A stretch of DNA of 56,345 bases. It comes from Amycolatopsis rifamycinica (GTDB taxonomy: Bacteria; Actinomycetota; Actinomycetes; Mycobacteriales; Pseudonocardiaceae). The notes beneath the pieces were generated by a model that saw nothing but the letters and a program-made list of their open reading frames with translations, had not been told where the DNA came from and searched no databases. Positions 37,249 through 49,105 of this stretch are shown one piece after another. Position 1 is the stretch's first letter. Each line of letters opens with the position of its first letter. The stretch lies in assembly GCF_000695625.1 (NCBI RefSeq), contig NZ_JMQI01000008.1, forward strand, positions 1-56,345. The letters run 5' to 3'. Position numbers and translations under genes: made by a program.

Positions 37249-38208
37249 TCAGCTCGCGCGGATGATCCCCAGCCCCAGCGGGGTGATCTCGTGGATCTGC
37301 GACTTCCCCGACCGGTTGCTGCTGATCAGCCCGCTGGCCCGCAACACCGACGCGTGCTGGCTCGCCGTCGCGGGGGAGATGCCCGTCAAGTCCGCCAGCT
37401 CGCTCGTGTTGCACCTCGTCGTCGCGATCGTCACCAGGACCCGCGCGCGGGTCTGGCCGAGCAGGGCCGCCAGTGAAGGGCCTGGTTCCGCGTCGCTGTC
37501 GAACTTCGGGTGGCTGATCGAATAGACCAGGGCCGGGGGGAGGGCCGGGTCCTTGTACGTCGTCGGCATGCCGTGGGCGAAGAACGCCGGGATCAGCCGG
37601 AGACCGCGGCCGTCGAGGTGCAGTTCCTGGTCGACCGGGAAGCGCACGCGCAGCACCGGCGGGGACCACGTCACCTCCGGGTGCAACGTCGAGAGCAGCA
37701 GCTGCGGCCCGCCGCGCTCCAGGGCGGCCTGCAGCCGGTGGCGGTCGCGGGCCACCGCCCGGCGGATCGTCGCCCAGTCCGGGGCCACGCACCGGCGGTA
37801 GTAGTCGTGCAGGGCCGCGCCCAGCCGCCGCAGCTCGCCCGGTTCGCCGTCGCCCACCCGGCGCAGCCACGCCGGGACGTGGGTGCCCTGCGCCGCCAGT
37901 TCGGCGACGTCGGCGGCCAGCGCCGGCGCGGGCGTCTCGAGCACCGCCGAGACCCCGTCGCCGATCGTGCGGGCGCCGGCCGGGGTGAGGAAGTCCGGGC
38001 AGTACCCGTACGGCGGGACGGCGGACATCAGCAGCCGGCCGGACTGCGGGACCGCGGAGCGCGAGCCCCGGCGCCAGCGGCCGAAGAACGGCTCACCCTC
38101 CGGCCGCCGGATGCGGTAACTGCTCATCAGCAGCTCCCACATCGGGTCGGCGTCCTCGGCGATGGTCACCTTCGCCAGGTCCGCTTCGGTGAAGTGGACT
38201 TTCAACAT
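37249..38208 (-). CDS. ArsR-type helix-turn-helix transcriptional regulator
   Basis: A 319-residue regulator. About 240 N-terminal residues form a domain of the DUF5937 type (starts MLKVHFTEADLAKVTIAEDA; contains HPEVTWSPPVLRV). The C-terminal 80 residues form an ArsR-like winged helix (LLGQTRARVLVTIATTRCNT, then ISPATASQHASVLRASGLIS). In this architecture the large domain probably binds an effector. The start ATG at 38208 is taken because family proteins begin at that Met; a GGGAAAGGGG lies further upstream. Target genes are not obvious. It is divergent from the conservon. Confidence 0.83.
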   Translation of the reverse strand: MLKVHFTEADLAKVTIAEDADPMWELLMSSYRIRRPEGEPFFGRWRRGSRSAVPQSGRLLMSAVPPYGYCPDFLTPAGARTIGDGVSAVLETPAPALAADVAELAAQGTHVPAWLRRVGDGEPGELRRLGAALHDYYRRCVAPDWATIRRAVARDRHRLQAALERGGPQLLLSTLHPEVTWSPPVLRVRFPVDQELHLDGRGLRLIPAFFAHGMPTTYKDPALPPALVYSISHPKFDSDAEPGPSLAALLGQTRARVLVTIATTRCNTSELADLTGISPATASQHASVLRASGLISSNRSGKSQIHEITPLGLGIIRAS

Positions 38209-38423
38209 CGACGGCGGCACCCCTTTCCCGGCTTTCCGGCCGAGGGTAACGGGCCGCGCCGCGAACCCGGACACCGGTCACGCGGCCGCCGGAAAATCAC
38301 GCACCCGGGCCGGAATTCCCCACGGTCCGGCGAGCGGTCTTCACCCTCCGCAAGGGTAAAAAGCCGTCGCGTGGCAGTTCACGCTGTGTGATTGGTGCGT
38401 ACGGGGGAAACGACTGGTATTCC

Positions 38424-38454
38424 TTGACAGCGCTGCGGTCGCCGGGGTTATGTC
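38424..38454 (+). promoter_or_regulatory. Candidate promoter of the conservon
   Basis: A perfect -35 hexamer ttgaca (38424-38429) is followed 18-19 bases later by a weak -10 (ttatgt or tatgtc, 38448-38454). Local sequence down to 38528 is lower in GC than the rest. If right, the ATG at 38450 lies within the promoter and the real cvnA start is downstream. Confidence 0.45.
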
Positions 38455-38527
38455 GTCGGCTGAATTCCGCGGAAAAGGAACCGTAAATCGTTCTCGGGCC
38501 ACCGGTACGAATCGAGCCACGCCACCG

Positions 38528-40768
38528 ATGAAAGAAGACGAACCCTCGTCCCGTCGTTCCGTCGCCTCCTGGAATCCCGGGAGCTGGCGGTTGCGCACCA
38601 AGATCTCCGTAGTGCTGTTGCTGCCCGTCCTGGTCGCCCTGCTGCTGGCGGGCGGCCGGGTGCAGGCCGAGCTCGCCCGGGCCGGCGGGCTCAGCGCCGT
38701 CCGCGACCAAATGCCGGTCATGCAAGGGATTTCCGAACTCGCCGGACTGGTCGACGACGAGATGATCCACGACGGCGGCGCCGCGCAGACCGCCGCGGTC
38801 GACGAGAAAGCCGCCGTCGTCCGCCACGACGCCGCATTTTCCCAGCTCACCCCCGCGCTCTCGCGGTCATTGGAAGATCAGCTTGGGAAATTGGCCGATC
38901 TGCGGCAGCAGACCGGTTCGCCGGCCGCGAAAACCGCGGCGTACCACGACTTCACGGTCGCGCTGAGCGAGATGATCGCCCGCGTCGTCCAGCAGGCCGG
39001 GAATGGTGATCTCGGCACGCTGGCCTCGATCGCCGAATCATTGGTGCAGCTGAGGACCAGTCTCGCCGGTCAACAGGCGTTGGCCGGCCGGGCCGAAGGC
39101 ACTTCCGCGGCGGCCGCGGAGCGCGCCGCGGCCGAGGAAACCGTGCTCACCGGACAGATCCGGCGCGCCCTGCCCGCCGGTGCCGCGGCCGCCCGGTTCG
39201 CCGCGGCGACCAGCTCCGGTGCCGGGGGCGCCGAGGCCAAGCGCACGATGCTCGGCACCATCCTCGCCGAGCAGGTGAAAACGCTTTCGGACGCGGTCGG
39301 CGTGCAGACCAACACCGCCCGCTCCGACGCGCTGCGCGACGCCGCACTGGTGATCGCCTCGCTCCTCGGCGCCCTCGCCATCGCGCTCGCCGTGGCCCGG
39401 TCGGTGGTCGCCCCGATCCGGCGGCTGCACGCCGCCGCGCTCGACACCGCGCGCCGCCGCCTGCCCGGCACGATCGAACGCATCCGCGAGGGCGAGGCCG
39501 TCGACTGGCGGGCGACCCCGCCGCTGCCGGTCGACTCCGAAGAGGAGATCGGGCAGCTCGCGCGGGCCTTCGACGACATGCACCGGCAGGCGGTGCGCCT
39601 GGCCGTCGGCGAGCAGGCCGAGATGCGGATCCAGGTCAGCGAGATGTTCATGACGCTGTCCCGGCGCAGCCAGTCGCTGGTCGAGCTGCAGCTGTCGGTG
39701 ATCGAGGACCTCGAGGCCGACGAGCAGGACCCGCAGCGGCTGGCCGAGCTGTTCCAGATCGACCACATCGCCACCCGGCTGCGGCGCAACGGCGAAAACC
39801 TGCAGGTCCTCGCGGGCGGCAAGCCGGTGCGCCGCGACGTCGGGCCGGTCGCGACGGTCGAGCTGCTGCGGGCGGCGACCTCGGAGGTCAAGGACTACCA
39901 GCGTGTCTCGCTCGGCAACGCGCCACGCGGATCGGTGCAGGCCGAAGCCGCCGCGGACGTCGTGCACATCCTCGCCGAGCTGCTGGAGAACGCCATCCGG
40001 TCGTCCCCGCCGGACGAGCAGGTGGTGCTCACCGCCGACCGGGGCTTCGACGGCGGCCTGCTGATCGAGGTCGTCGACGTCGGGCTCGGCATGACCCGCG
40101 AAGACCTCGAGGCGGCGAACGCCCGGTTGGCCGCCGGCGCCGCGGTCAGCCCGGAAACCACCCGCCGGATGGGCCTGTTCGTGGTGAGCAGGCTGGCCGC
40201 GTCGCACGGGATCACCGTCCGGCTGCGGCCGACGACCACGCGGACCGCGAGCGCCGGGATCACCGCGAGCGTGCACGTCCCGGGCGTGCTGATCCTGGTC
40301 GACCTGCCGCCCCGGGCCCTTCCGCCCGCTCCGGCGGTCAACGGCTCGCTCAACGGCACGGCCCGGCACGAGCTCGAGCCGCGGTGGCCCGCCGAGGAAC
40401 CGCCGCCGGTGGCCGTCGCGGACCCGCCGACGCCGATCTTCGACCACATGCTGTCGCACTGGTTCGCCGAAGCCCCGGCGACCCCGGCGCGGCCCGGCGG
40501 CTGGGCGACCCCGGCCGACCAGGTCCGCCAGGCCGCGGAAGCCGCGGTCGGCACCCTCGACGAGCTCGAGTTCACCGACTCGGGTCTGCCCGCCCGCACG
40601 CCGGGCGCGCAACTCGCGCCCGGCGCGGTCGCCCCGCGTCCGCAGCAGCCGCCGGACACGTCCTTCCGCGACCCGGCCGCGGTGCGGAACAACCTTTCCC
40701 GGCACTACAGCGGCATGCGCGCGGCCCGGCACCGGGTCGCGGGCGAACCGGAGGCGGAGCAGCGATGA
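38528..40768 (+). CDS. cvnA: Conservon sensor histidine-kinase-like protein CvnA
   Basis: About 746 residues. A first transmembrane helix is at about residues 26-45 ([18 protein letters not shown]), then an extracellular nitrate-sensor-like helical domain, a second helix ([20 protein letters not shown]), a HAMP linker, a dimerisation region ([18 protein letters not shown]) and a HATPase domain ([20 protein letters not shown]). The tail is long and proline-rich. Conservons are four-gene modules in which CvnA works with a roadblock protein, a DUF742 protein and a small GTPase. The start is set at ATG 38528; the upstream ATG at 38450 falls in a likely promoter. ATGA overlap with cvnB. Confidence 0.87.
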   Translation: MKEDEPSSRRSVASWNPGSWRLRTKISVVLLLPVLVALLLAGGRVQAELARAGGLSAVRDQMPVMQGISELAGLVDDEMIHDGGAAQTAAVDEKAAVVRHDAAFSQLTPALSRSLEDQLGKLADLRQQTGSPAAKTAAYHDFTVALSEMIARVVQQAGNGDLGTLASIAESLVQLRTSLAGQQALAGRAEGTSAAAAERAAAEETVLTGQIRRALPAGAAAARFAAATSSGAGGAEAKRTMLGTILAEQVKTLSDAVGVQTNTARSDALRDAALVIASLLGALAIALAVARSVVAPIRRLHAAALDTARRRLPGTIERIREGEAVDWRATPPLPVDSEEEIGQLARAFDDMHRQAVRLAVGEQAEMRIQVSEMFMTLSRRSQSLVELQLSVIEDLEADEQDPQRLAELFQIDHIATRLRRNGENLQVLAGGKPVRRDVGPVATVELLRAATSEVKDYQRVSLGNAPRGSVQAEAAADVVHILAELLENAIRSSPPDEQVVLTADRGFDGGLLIEVVDVGLGMTREDLEAANARLAAGAAVSPETTRRMGLFVVSRLAASHGITVRLRPTTTRTASAGITASVHVPGVLILVDLPPRALPPAPAVNGSLNGTARHELEPRWPAEEPPPVAVADPPTPIFDHMLSHWFAEAPATPARPGGWATPADQVRQAAEAAVGTLDELEFTDSGLPARTPGAQLAPGAVAPRPQQPPDTSFRDPAAVRNNLSRHYSGMRAARHRVAGEPEAEQR

Positions 40769-41199
40769 GCACCCGGCAGGAAGGAGCGGAAGTGGCCGAG
40801 AGGTCCCGGAACTGGCTGGTTTCGGCGTTCACCCAGGAGGTCCCCGGCGTCGCGCACGCCGCGCTGGTTTCGGCGGACGGGCTGCTCGTGGCGGCGAACG
40901 AAACCCTGCCGCGCGACCGCGCGGACCAGCTCTCGGCGATCGCGTCCGGCCTCTCGAGCCTCGCGCTGGGCACCGCGGACCTGTTCACCGCGGGGCGGGT
41001 GGTGCAGTCGGTGATCGAGATGGAGCAGGGCTTCCTGCTGCTGATGAACGTCGGCGACGGCTCGAACCTGGTGGTGCTGGCCAACCCGGGCTGCGACATC
41101 GGGCTGGTGGGCTACGAGATGACGTTGCTGGTGGACCGGGTCGGGAAGGTGGTCGAGACCCCGGCTCGGCCCGCGGCCGCTCCGGGGGCGGCCCGGTGA
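40765..41199 (+). CDS. cvnB: Roadblock/LC7 protein CvnB
   Basis: A 144-residue Roadblock/LC7 protein ([60 protein letters not shown]). In conservons this is the second component and is thought to bind the CvnD GTPase like MglB-type partners. It overlaps cvnA (ATGA) and cvnC (GTGA), so all are translationally coupled. Confidence 0.92.
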   Translation: MSTRQEGAEVAERSRNWLVSAFTQEVPGVAHAALVSADGLLVAANETLPRDRADQLSAIASGLSSLALGTADLFTAGRVVQSVIEMEQGFLLLMNVGDGSNLVVLANPGCDIGLVGYEMTLLVDRVGKVVETPARPAAAPGAAR

Positions 41200-41573
41200 C
41201 CGAAGGCCGGCGACGCGAGGGCGGGCGGCACGCGGCGTCGCTGGCCCGCCCCTACGCCTGGACCGCCGGTCGCACCCGGCCGACGGTCGACCTGGCGGTG
41301 GAAGCCCTGGTGGAGACGACGCCGGAGGGCCGCACGGCGCCCTTCAGCCCCACCAACCCCCTGGCCGTGGTGACGCAGTTCTGCCTGCACCAGCGGTCGG
41401 TGGCCGAGGTCGGCGCCCACCTGGGCGTGCCGCTCGGGGTGGCCAGGGTGCTCATCGGCGACCTGCTCATCGCCGGCCAGGTGTCGATCCGCGAAACGCT
41501 CACCGCGGACGCCTCCTGGGACGAACGGAACGACCTGCTCGAAAGGGTCCTCAGTGGACTACGTGCGCTCTGA
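41196..41573 (+). CDS. cvnC: DUF742 protein CvnC
   Basis: A 125-residue DUF742 protein: [20 protein letters not shown] near the N-terminus, then [20 protein letters not shown] and [20 protein letters not shown], a winged-helix-like region. It is the usual third conservon gene. The start is GTG overlapping the cvnB stop codon, and its end overlaps cvnD by 20 bases. Confidence 0.92.
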   Translation: MTEGRRREGGRHAASLARPYAWTAGRTRPTVDLAVEALVETTPEGRTAPFSPTNPLAVVTQFCLHQRSVAEVGAHLGVPLGVARVLIGDLLIAGQVSIRETLTADASWDERNDLLERVLSGLRAL

Positions 41574-42216
41574 CAGCGTCTCTCAGACAAGTGTTCCCCC
41601 GAGAAGTGCTCCTCAGGGGGGTGCTCTCCCACGAAGTGCGTCCCCGAGCGGCCGGATCACCTCGGCGAAGATCGTCGTGGCCGGGGGGTTCGGGGCCGGC
41701 AAGACGACGTTCGTCGGTGCCGTCTCGGAAATCGACCCGTTGCGGACCGAAGCCTTGATGACGACCGCGTCCGTCGGGGTGGACCGGGCCGAAGCGGTGC
41801 CGGGGAAGTTCGCCACCACGGTGGCGATGGACTTCGGCCGGCTCACCCTGGCCGACGACCTGGTGCTCTACGTCTTCGGCACGCCCGGCCAGCACCGGTT
41901 CTGGTTCATGTGGGACGACCTGGTCTGCGGTGCGGTCGCGGCGATCGTCCTGGTGGACACGCGCCGGCTGGCGGACTCCTTCGCCTCGATCGACTTCTTC
42001 GAGTCGCGCGGCCTGCCGTTCCTGGTCGCCATCAACCAGTTCCAGGACACCCACCAGCACGGGCCCGAGCAGGTGCGCGAGGCCCTCAAGATCCCGCCCG
42101 CGGTGGAGGTCGTCACCTGCGACGCGCGCTCGCCGGAGTCGACGAAGCACACCCTCATCGCCGCGGCCGAGCACGCACTCGCCGAGCACCACGCCCCCCG
42201 AACACGGAAAGCCTGA
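41554..42216 (+). CDS. cvnD: Conservon GTPase CvnD
   Basis: A 220-residue Ras-like small GTPase with P-loop GGFGAGKTT (residues 44-52), the FGTPGQHRFWFMW switch II segment (a DxxGQ variant) and INQFQDTH in place of the NKxD motif. In related conservons CvnD is controlled by CvnA-CvnC in a G-protein-like membrane complex that affects development and antibiotic production. The N-terminal 33 residues are an unstructured Ser/Pro-rich extension with direct-repeat-like DNA. Its start GTG lies within cvnC. Confidence 0.9.
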   Translation: MDYVRSDSVSQTSVPPRSAPQGGALPRSASPSGRITSAKIVVAGGFGAGKTTFVGAVSEIDPLRTEALMTTASVGVDRAEAVPGKFATTVAMDFGRLTLADDLVLYVFGTPGQHRFWFMWDDLVCGAVAAIVLVDTRRLADSFASIDFFESRGLPFLVAINQFQDTHQHGPEQVREALKIPPAVEVVTCDARSPESTKHTLIAAAEHALAEHHAPRTRKA

Positions 42217-42226
42217 GGAGCCCGGA

Positions 42227-42991
42227 ATGCCCATGGACCACGAAGACTTCGCGATGGGCAACTGGCTCATCGTGCTCGCCTACCTCACCTCGGTGGTCGG
42301 CTGTGCCCTCGGGCTCGCCTGCACGCTGCAGGCGCGGTCCACCGACAGCCCGCGGGCCCGGCTGACCTGGCTGGTGCTCGCGGCGGTGTCCATCGGCGGC
42401 GTCGGCATCTGGGTCATGCACTTCATCGCGATGCTCGGGTTCTCCACGCCCGGCCTGCCGGTGCGGTACGACATCCTGCGCACGGCGCTGTCGGCGATCC
42501 TGTCGGTGGCGGCGGTGTTCTGCGGGCTGCTGGTGTTCGGCGTCCGCAACCGGTTCGCGTGGCGGCGGCTGCTGCTCGGCGGGCTGCTGACCGGGCTCGC
42601 GGTGGCCGTCATGCACTACACGGGGATGTGGGCGGTGCAGGTCAAGGGCAAGATCGGCTACGACCCGACGCTGGTGGTGCTGTCGGTGGTCATCGCCGTG
42701 GTCGCGGCCACCGCGGCGCTGTGGTTCACGGTCGGGCTGGACAAGCTCCTGCCCCGGCTGGCGGCGGGCCTGGTGATGGGCGCGGCCGTCACCGGCATGC
42801 ACTACACCGGCATGGCGGCGGTGCGCGTGCACCTGGACCCGGGCGCGGCCGACCCGTCCGGCACGGAGGTGTTCTCGTTCCTGTTCCCGGTGTTCGTCCT
42901 GGCGGCGCTGGCGATGGCGGTCCCGATCTGCGCGGTCCTGATGGCGACGTCGAGTTCGGAGGCGCCCCGGCACACGACGGTCGTGTCCTAG
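42227..42991 (+). CDS. MHYT-domain integral membrane sensor
   Basis: A 254-residue membrane protein with about seven transmembrane helices and the three characteristic MHYT-type motifs: MHFIAM, MHYTGM and MHYTGM. MHYT domains are proposed to sense gases through metal bound by these Met and His residues. In other bacteria they are fused to output domains, but this one has none. It starts 11 bases after cvnD with GAGGAG upstream, so it is very likely part of the conservon operon and may be its sensor partner. It overlaps the convergent thioesterase gene by 4 bases. Confidence 0.9.
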   Translation: MPMDHEDFAMGNWLIVLAYLTSVVGCALGLACTLQARSTDSPRARLTWLVLAAVSIGGVGIWVMHFIAMLGFSTPGLPVRYDILRTALSAILSVAAVFCGLLVFGVRNRFAWRRLLLGGLLTGLAVAVMHYTGMWAVQVKGKIGYDPTLVVLSVVIAVVAATAALWFTVGLDKLLPRLAAGLVMGAAVTGMHYTGMAAVRVHLDPGAADPSGTEVFSFLFPVFVLAALAMAVPICAVLMATSSSEAPRHTTVVS

Positions 42992-43683
42992 TCCGTCGTG
43001 GACTTCGCGGCCACCGGGAACCGATCGGCGCCGAAGTGGACCAGGATCGCCGTCGCCGTGGCGCAGACGACGTCGCCCGCCTTGAGCTCGGCGGCGGCGT
43101 GGAGCTTGCGCCCGTCGCGGCGGACGAGCCGCCCTTCGGCGGTGAGCGGCACCGCGTACGGCGTCCCCTGGTGGTAGTCGACGGTCAGGGACGCCGTCAT
43201 GCCCGGGAAGCCGGCCGCGGCGGTGGCGCGGCCGAGCACGTGGTCCAGGACCGCCGCGACCCAGCCGCCGTGCACGCGCCCGGGCGGCCCCTCGTGCGCG
43301 GCGCCGAGGAGGACGTCGGCGCGGACCGACTCCGGGCCCACGCGCACCCACGACAGCGGCGGGGCCAGCGGGTTGCCCGGACCTTCCAGCGGGTTGTTGA
43401 CGCTGAGGTGCCCCCCGCCTTCGAGGGCGGCGAGCAGCAGGGGGTTCGCGCCGCCGGCCGCCCGCAGCGCCTCGGTGACGGCTTCCACCCGGCGGGCCGC
43501 GGCGGCGAGATCGGCTTCGTCGTCGCGCACGCGGACGGAGGCTTCGATCAGCTCGCGGATCCGGGCGCCGAGCAGCGCCCGCCCGGGTGGCACGCCGTCG
43601 ACGATCGGAAACCGTGCGGGGGTTCCGGGTGGCGGAGCCCCCGGCCCGGGCCGGAGGCCCGGTGGTGACGGATTCTCGGACAT
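42988..43683 (-). CDS. PaaI-type hotdog thioesterase
   Basis: A 231-residue protein whose C-terminal 130 residues form a hotdog thioesterase domain (GRVHGGWVAAVLDHVLGRAT, TASLTVDYHQGTPYAVPL, HAAAELKAGDVVCATATAIL). The GGxxAAxxD motif carries the usual catalytic Asp. The N-terminal 100 residues are a Pro-rich then helical extension. Probably cleaves a small or medium acyl-CoA; substrate unknown. It is read away from the palindrome cluster at 43741-43834. Confidence 0.8.
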   Translation of the reverse strand: MSENPSPPGLRPGPGAPPPGTPARFPIVDGVPPGRALLGARIRELIEASVRVRDDEADLAAAARRVEAVTEALRAAGGANPLLLAALEGGGHLSVNNPLEGPGNPLAPPLSWVRVGPESVRADVLLGAAHEGPPGRVHGGWVAAVLDHVLGRATAAAGFPGMTASLTVDYHQGTPYAVPLTAEGRLVRRDGRKLHAAAELKAGDVVCATATAILVHFGADRFPVAAKSTTD

Positions 43684-43740
43684 CGCGCTCCCCGGGGCCC
43701 GGAACTAGAACACGTTTCACTCTAGCACCCGGTCCCGGGC

Positions 43741-43834
43741 GGCACTTTCACGTGAAAGTGCCCCTCCGACGGCGGCACTTTCACGTGAAAGTGCCGCTTT
43801 GCGCTGCAAAGCGGAGCTTTCACGTGAAAGTGCC
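43741..43834. repeat. Cluster of CACGTG-centred palindromes
   Basis: Three copies of a 22-bp palindrome whose inner 18 bases are CACTTTCACGTGAAAGTG lie at 43741-43762, 43774-43795 and 43813-43834. The first two are identical and perfect; the third has a degenerate left edge. Between copies 2 and 3 is a different perfect palindrome, GCTTTGC-GCT-GCAAAGC (43796-43812). The cluster lies between the thioesterase start and the ferritin stop. The role may be protein binding, termination, or a mobile palindromic repeat; nothing in the sequence decides. Confidence 0.95.
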
Positions 43835-43875
43835 GCTTGGGCGAACGCCGGGCGTGGGCCCGGGATCGGCGACGG

Positions 43876-44412
43876 TCAGAGCTTGCCGCCGGCGACCGGC
43901 GGCATGTCGGGGGCGTCCCCGACCTCCGCGCCCGCCTCCCGGAACAGGTGGTTCTCCACCTCGAACAGGTTGCCGCCGGCCCGCTCGACCACGGTGAGCA
44001 GCGTGGACATCTGCGCCACCTCCTCGACCTGTTCCTTGAGGAACCAGTGCACGAACTGCTCGCCGAGGTAGTCCTCCTCCGCCCGGGCGGCCTTCGCCAT
44101 CGCCTCGATGTCGGCGGTCACCTCGCGTTCCTGGGTCAACGCCAGCTCGATCGCTTCGTGCGCGCTCGAGAAGTCGTTCCGCACTTCGCCGGAGCCGGGG
44201 ATGGCCACCGGCTCGTCGCGGTCGAGCAGGTAGCGCACCATCGCCAGCGCGTGGTTGCGCTCCTCGATCGCCTGCCGGTAGAAGCGCTTGGCCAGCCGCG
44301 GCAGGTCGCGGGCGTCGAACCAGACGGCCAGGGCGATGTACTGCTGGGCGGCGGTGAACTCGTGGCGGATCTGCGTCTGCAGCAGTTCGGCGAACTTCCG
44401 GGTCTTGGCCAT
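43876..44412 (-). CDS. Ferritin (bacterial non-haem)
   Basis: A 178-residue ferritin that stores iron by oxidising Fe2+ at a dinuclear site within each four-helix bundle of a 24-mer. Ferroxidase ligands lie in HEFTAAQQYIALAVW (helix A), AIEERNHALAMVRYLLDRD (helix B with the ExxH pair) and FLKEQVEEVAQM (helix C/D). Similar to mycobacterial BfrB. The start ATG at 44412 matches the family Met-Ala-Lys; an ATG nine bases upstream is less likely. Divergent from the SDR gene. Confidence 0.92.
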   Translation of the reverse strand: MAKTRKFAELLQTQIRHEFTAAQQYIALAVWFDARDLPRLAKRFYRQAIEERNHALAMVRYLLDRDEPVAIPGSGEVRNDFSSAHEAIELALTQEREVTADIEAMAKAARAEEDYLGEQFVHWFLKEQVEEVAQMSTLLTVVERAGGNLFEVENHLFREAGAEVGDAPDMPPVAGGKL

Positions 44413-44459
44413 GCCCCACAACTTACGACGGACGGGGCCGCGCAGCTACGATCGGCGCG

Positions 44460-45218
44460 GTGACCGCCCTGCCCGACCTGTCCGGCACGATCGCCTGCGT
44501 CACCGGTGCGTCCGGGGTGATCGGCCGCGGGATCGCGCTCCGGTTCGCCGAAGCCGGCGCGGCCGTGGCGGTGCACCACCGCCGCCCCGGCGCGGCCGAC
44601 GACGTCGTCGCGGCGATCGAAGCCGGGGGCGGCCGGGCCCGCGCGTTCACCGCCGAACTCACCGACGACGACGCCTGCCACGCCCTGCTCGCGGCCGTCG
44701 CGGACTGGGGTGGCCGGCTCGACGCGCTGGTCGACAACGCCGGCATCCAGCCGGTCGAAGCGCTCGGCGAGCTGACCGTCCAGCGCTGGCGGGCGATGCT
44801 CGACGCGAACCTGACCAGCGCGTTCTCCTGCACCCAGGCCGCGGCTCGGCTGATGGGCGACGGCGGGAGCATCACGCACATCGCGTCGATCGAGGCCCGG
44901 CAGCCGGCCCCCGGTCACGTCCACTACAGCGCGGCCAAGGCGGCGCTGGTGATGCACGCCCGCGGCGCGGCGCTGGAGTACGGGTCACGCGGGATCCGCG
45001 TCAACACGGTGTCGCCCGGGCTGATCGCGCGGCCGGGCCTGGCCGAGGACTGGCCGGAGGGGATCCAGCGCTGGCACCGGGCGGCACCGCTGGGCCGGCT
45101 GGGCGCGCCCGCCGACGTCGGCAACGCGTGCGTGTTCCTGGCCTCGCCGCTGGCGTCCTGGATCACCGGCCACGACCTGGTCGTCGACGGCGGGGTCACG
45201 GCGCACCCGACCTGGTGA
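44460..45218 (+). CDS. Short-chain dehydrogenase/reductase
   Basis: A 252-residue classical SDR: nucleotide motif TGASGVIGRGIAL, the NAG motif (LVDNAGIQP), catalytic Ser in HIASIEARQ, YSAAK and the C-terminal VNTVSPGLIARPG. The start is GTG 47 bp from the divergent ferritin gene, so they share a short promoter region. Substrate unknown; C-terminal WITGHDLVVDGG is as in FabG-like reductases. Confidence 0.88.
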   Translation: MTALPDLSGTIACVTGASGVIGRGIALRFAEAGAAVAVHHRRPGAADDVVAAIEAGGGRARAFTAELTDDDACHALLAAVADWGGRLDALVDNAGIQPVEALGELTVQRWRAMLDANLTSAFSCTQAAARLMGDGGSITHIASIEARQPAPGHVHYSAAKAALVMHARGAALEYGSRGIRVNTVSPGLIARPGLAEDWPEGIQRWHRAAPLGRLGAPADVGNACVFLASPLASWITGHDLVVDGGVTAHPTW

Positions 45219-45321
45219 CGGCCGCGTCCGCGATGGCGGGAAAGCGCCGCGGCGGGTGACGGGCCGGTCATCCACCGTTGTCATTCGGCGGCGCGCGGGT
45301 TTAAGCTGGCTCCACATCGAA

Positions 45322-48141
<2,820 letters not shown>

Positions 48142-48152
48142 GGGGAGACGCG

Positions 48153-49064
48153 ATGAAACGCATGCTCGGTGTCCTGGTGGCGCTGCTGGTCATGGTCACC
48201 GGCCTGGCCGCGCCCGCCCACGCGGCGGCGTTGACCAGGGTGACGAACTTCGGGAACAACCCGACCAACCTGAACATGTACGTCTACGCGCCCGACCGGG
48301 TCGCGGCCAAGCCGGCGCTGCTGGTGCTGGTGCACTACTGCGGCGGCTCGGCGAGCTCGGTCTTCGGCTGGAACGGCAAGGACTACGCCACCGCGGCCGA
48401 CCGCTACGGGTACGTCATGGTGCTGCCGGAAGCGACCCGCAGCGAAAAGTGCTTCGACGTCTCGACGCCGAACGCGTTGCGGCGCAACGGTGGTGGTGAC
48501 TCGACCGGGATCATGTCGATGGTCGCCTGGGCCAAGTCGCGCTACAACGTCGACCCGGCGCGGGTCGTCGTCAGCGGGTTCTCCTCCGGCGCGATGATGA
48601 CGAACGTGCTGGCCGCCCAGTACCCCGACGTCTTCGCGGCGGCTTCGGCGTTCTCCGGCGTGCCCGCCGGGTGCTTCGCCACCACGAACGGCTCGCTGTG
48701 GAACAGCACCTGCTCGGGCGGGAAGTCGATCAAGACCGCCCAGCAGTGGGGCGACCTGGCCCGGTCGATGTACCCCGGCTACACCGGCCGCTACCCGCGG
48801 ATGCAGCTGTGGCACGGCACCACCGACACGACGCTGGCGTACCCGAACTTCGGGGAAGAGATCAAGCAGTGGACCAACCTGAACGGGTTGGGCCAGACCC
48901 CGGCGTTCACCGACCACCCGCAGTCGTCGTGGACGCGGACCCGGTACGGCACCACGAGCACCCAGGCCACGGTGGAGGGCGTCAGCATCGCCGGGGTCGG
49001 GCACTCCCTGCCGATGACCGGGCAGCTGGCCTACGCCATTTCGTTCCTCGGCCTCGACCACTGA
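48153..49064 (+). CDS. Secreted CE1-type acetylxylan/feruloyl esterase (PHB depolymerase fold)
   Basis: A 303-residue secreted esterase with signal peptide to AHAAA (residue 25). Typical PHB-depolymerase/CE1 blocks are PALLVLVHYCGGSASS, SGFSSGAMMTNVLAAQYPDV (nucleophile S144), QLWHGTTDTTLAY (Asp) and GVGHSLPM (His). Similar enzymes are acetylxylan esterases of streptomycetes. As third gene after GH62 and the esterase-GH10 fusion it should remove remaining acetyl or feruloyl groups. ggggag precedes the ATG; the operon is closed by a strong hairpin. Confidence 0.9.
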   Translation: MKRMLGVLVALLVMVTGLAAPAHAAALTRVTNFGNNPTNLNMYVYAPDRVAAKPALLVLVHYCGGSASSVFGWNGKDYATAADRYGYVMVLPEATRSEKCFDVSTPNALRRNGGGDSTGIMSMVAWAKSRYNVDPARVVVSGFSSGAMMTNVLAAQYPDVFAAASAFSGVPAGCFATTNGSLWNSTCSGGKSIKTAQQWGDLARSMYPGYTGRYPRMQLWHGTTDTTLAYPNFGEEIKQWTNLNGLGQTPAFTDHPQSSWTRTRYGTTSTQATVEGVSIAGVGHSLPMTGQLAYAISFLGLDH

Positions 49065-49066
49065 CG

Positions 49067-49105
49067 AACCGGGGAGGCGGCACCCCCAGTGCCGCCTCCC
49101 CGGTT
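49067..49105. terminator. Perfect 17-bp hairpin terminator between convergent operons
   Basis: Arms 49067-49083 and 49089-49105 are perfectly complementary with a 5-base loop. It begins 3 bases after the CE1 esterase stop and ends one base before the stop codon of the convergent hydrolase gene, so it should terminate both operons. Confidence 0.88.

Noticed and set aside
41590..41660. Degenerate direct repeats (aagtg-n-tcc type) in the cvnD 5' region as a regulatory element
   Set aside because: They lie inside the coding region of the flexible Ser/Pro-rich N-terminus of CvnD and are explained by low-complexity protein sequence.
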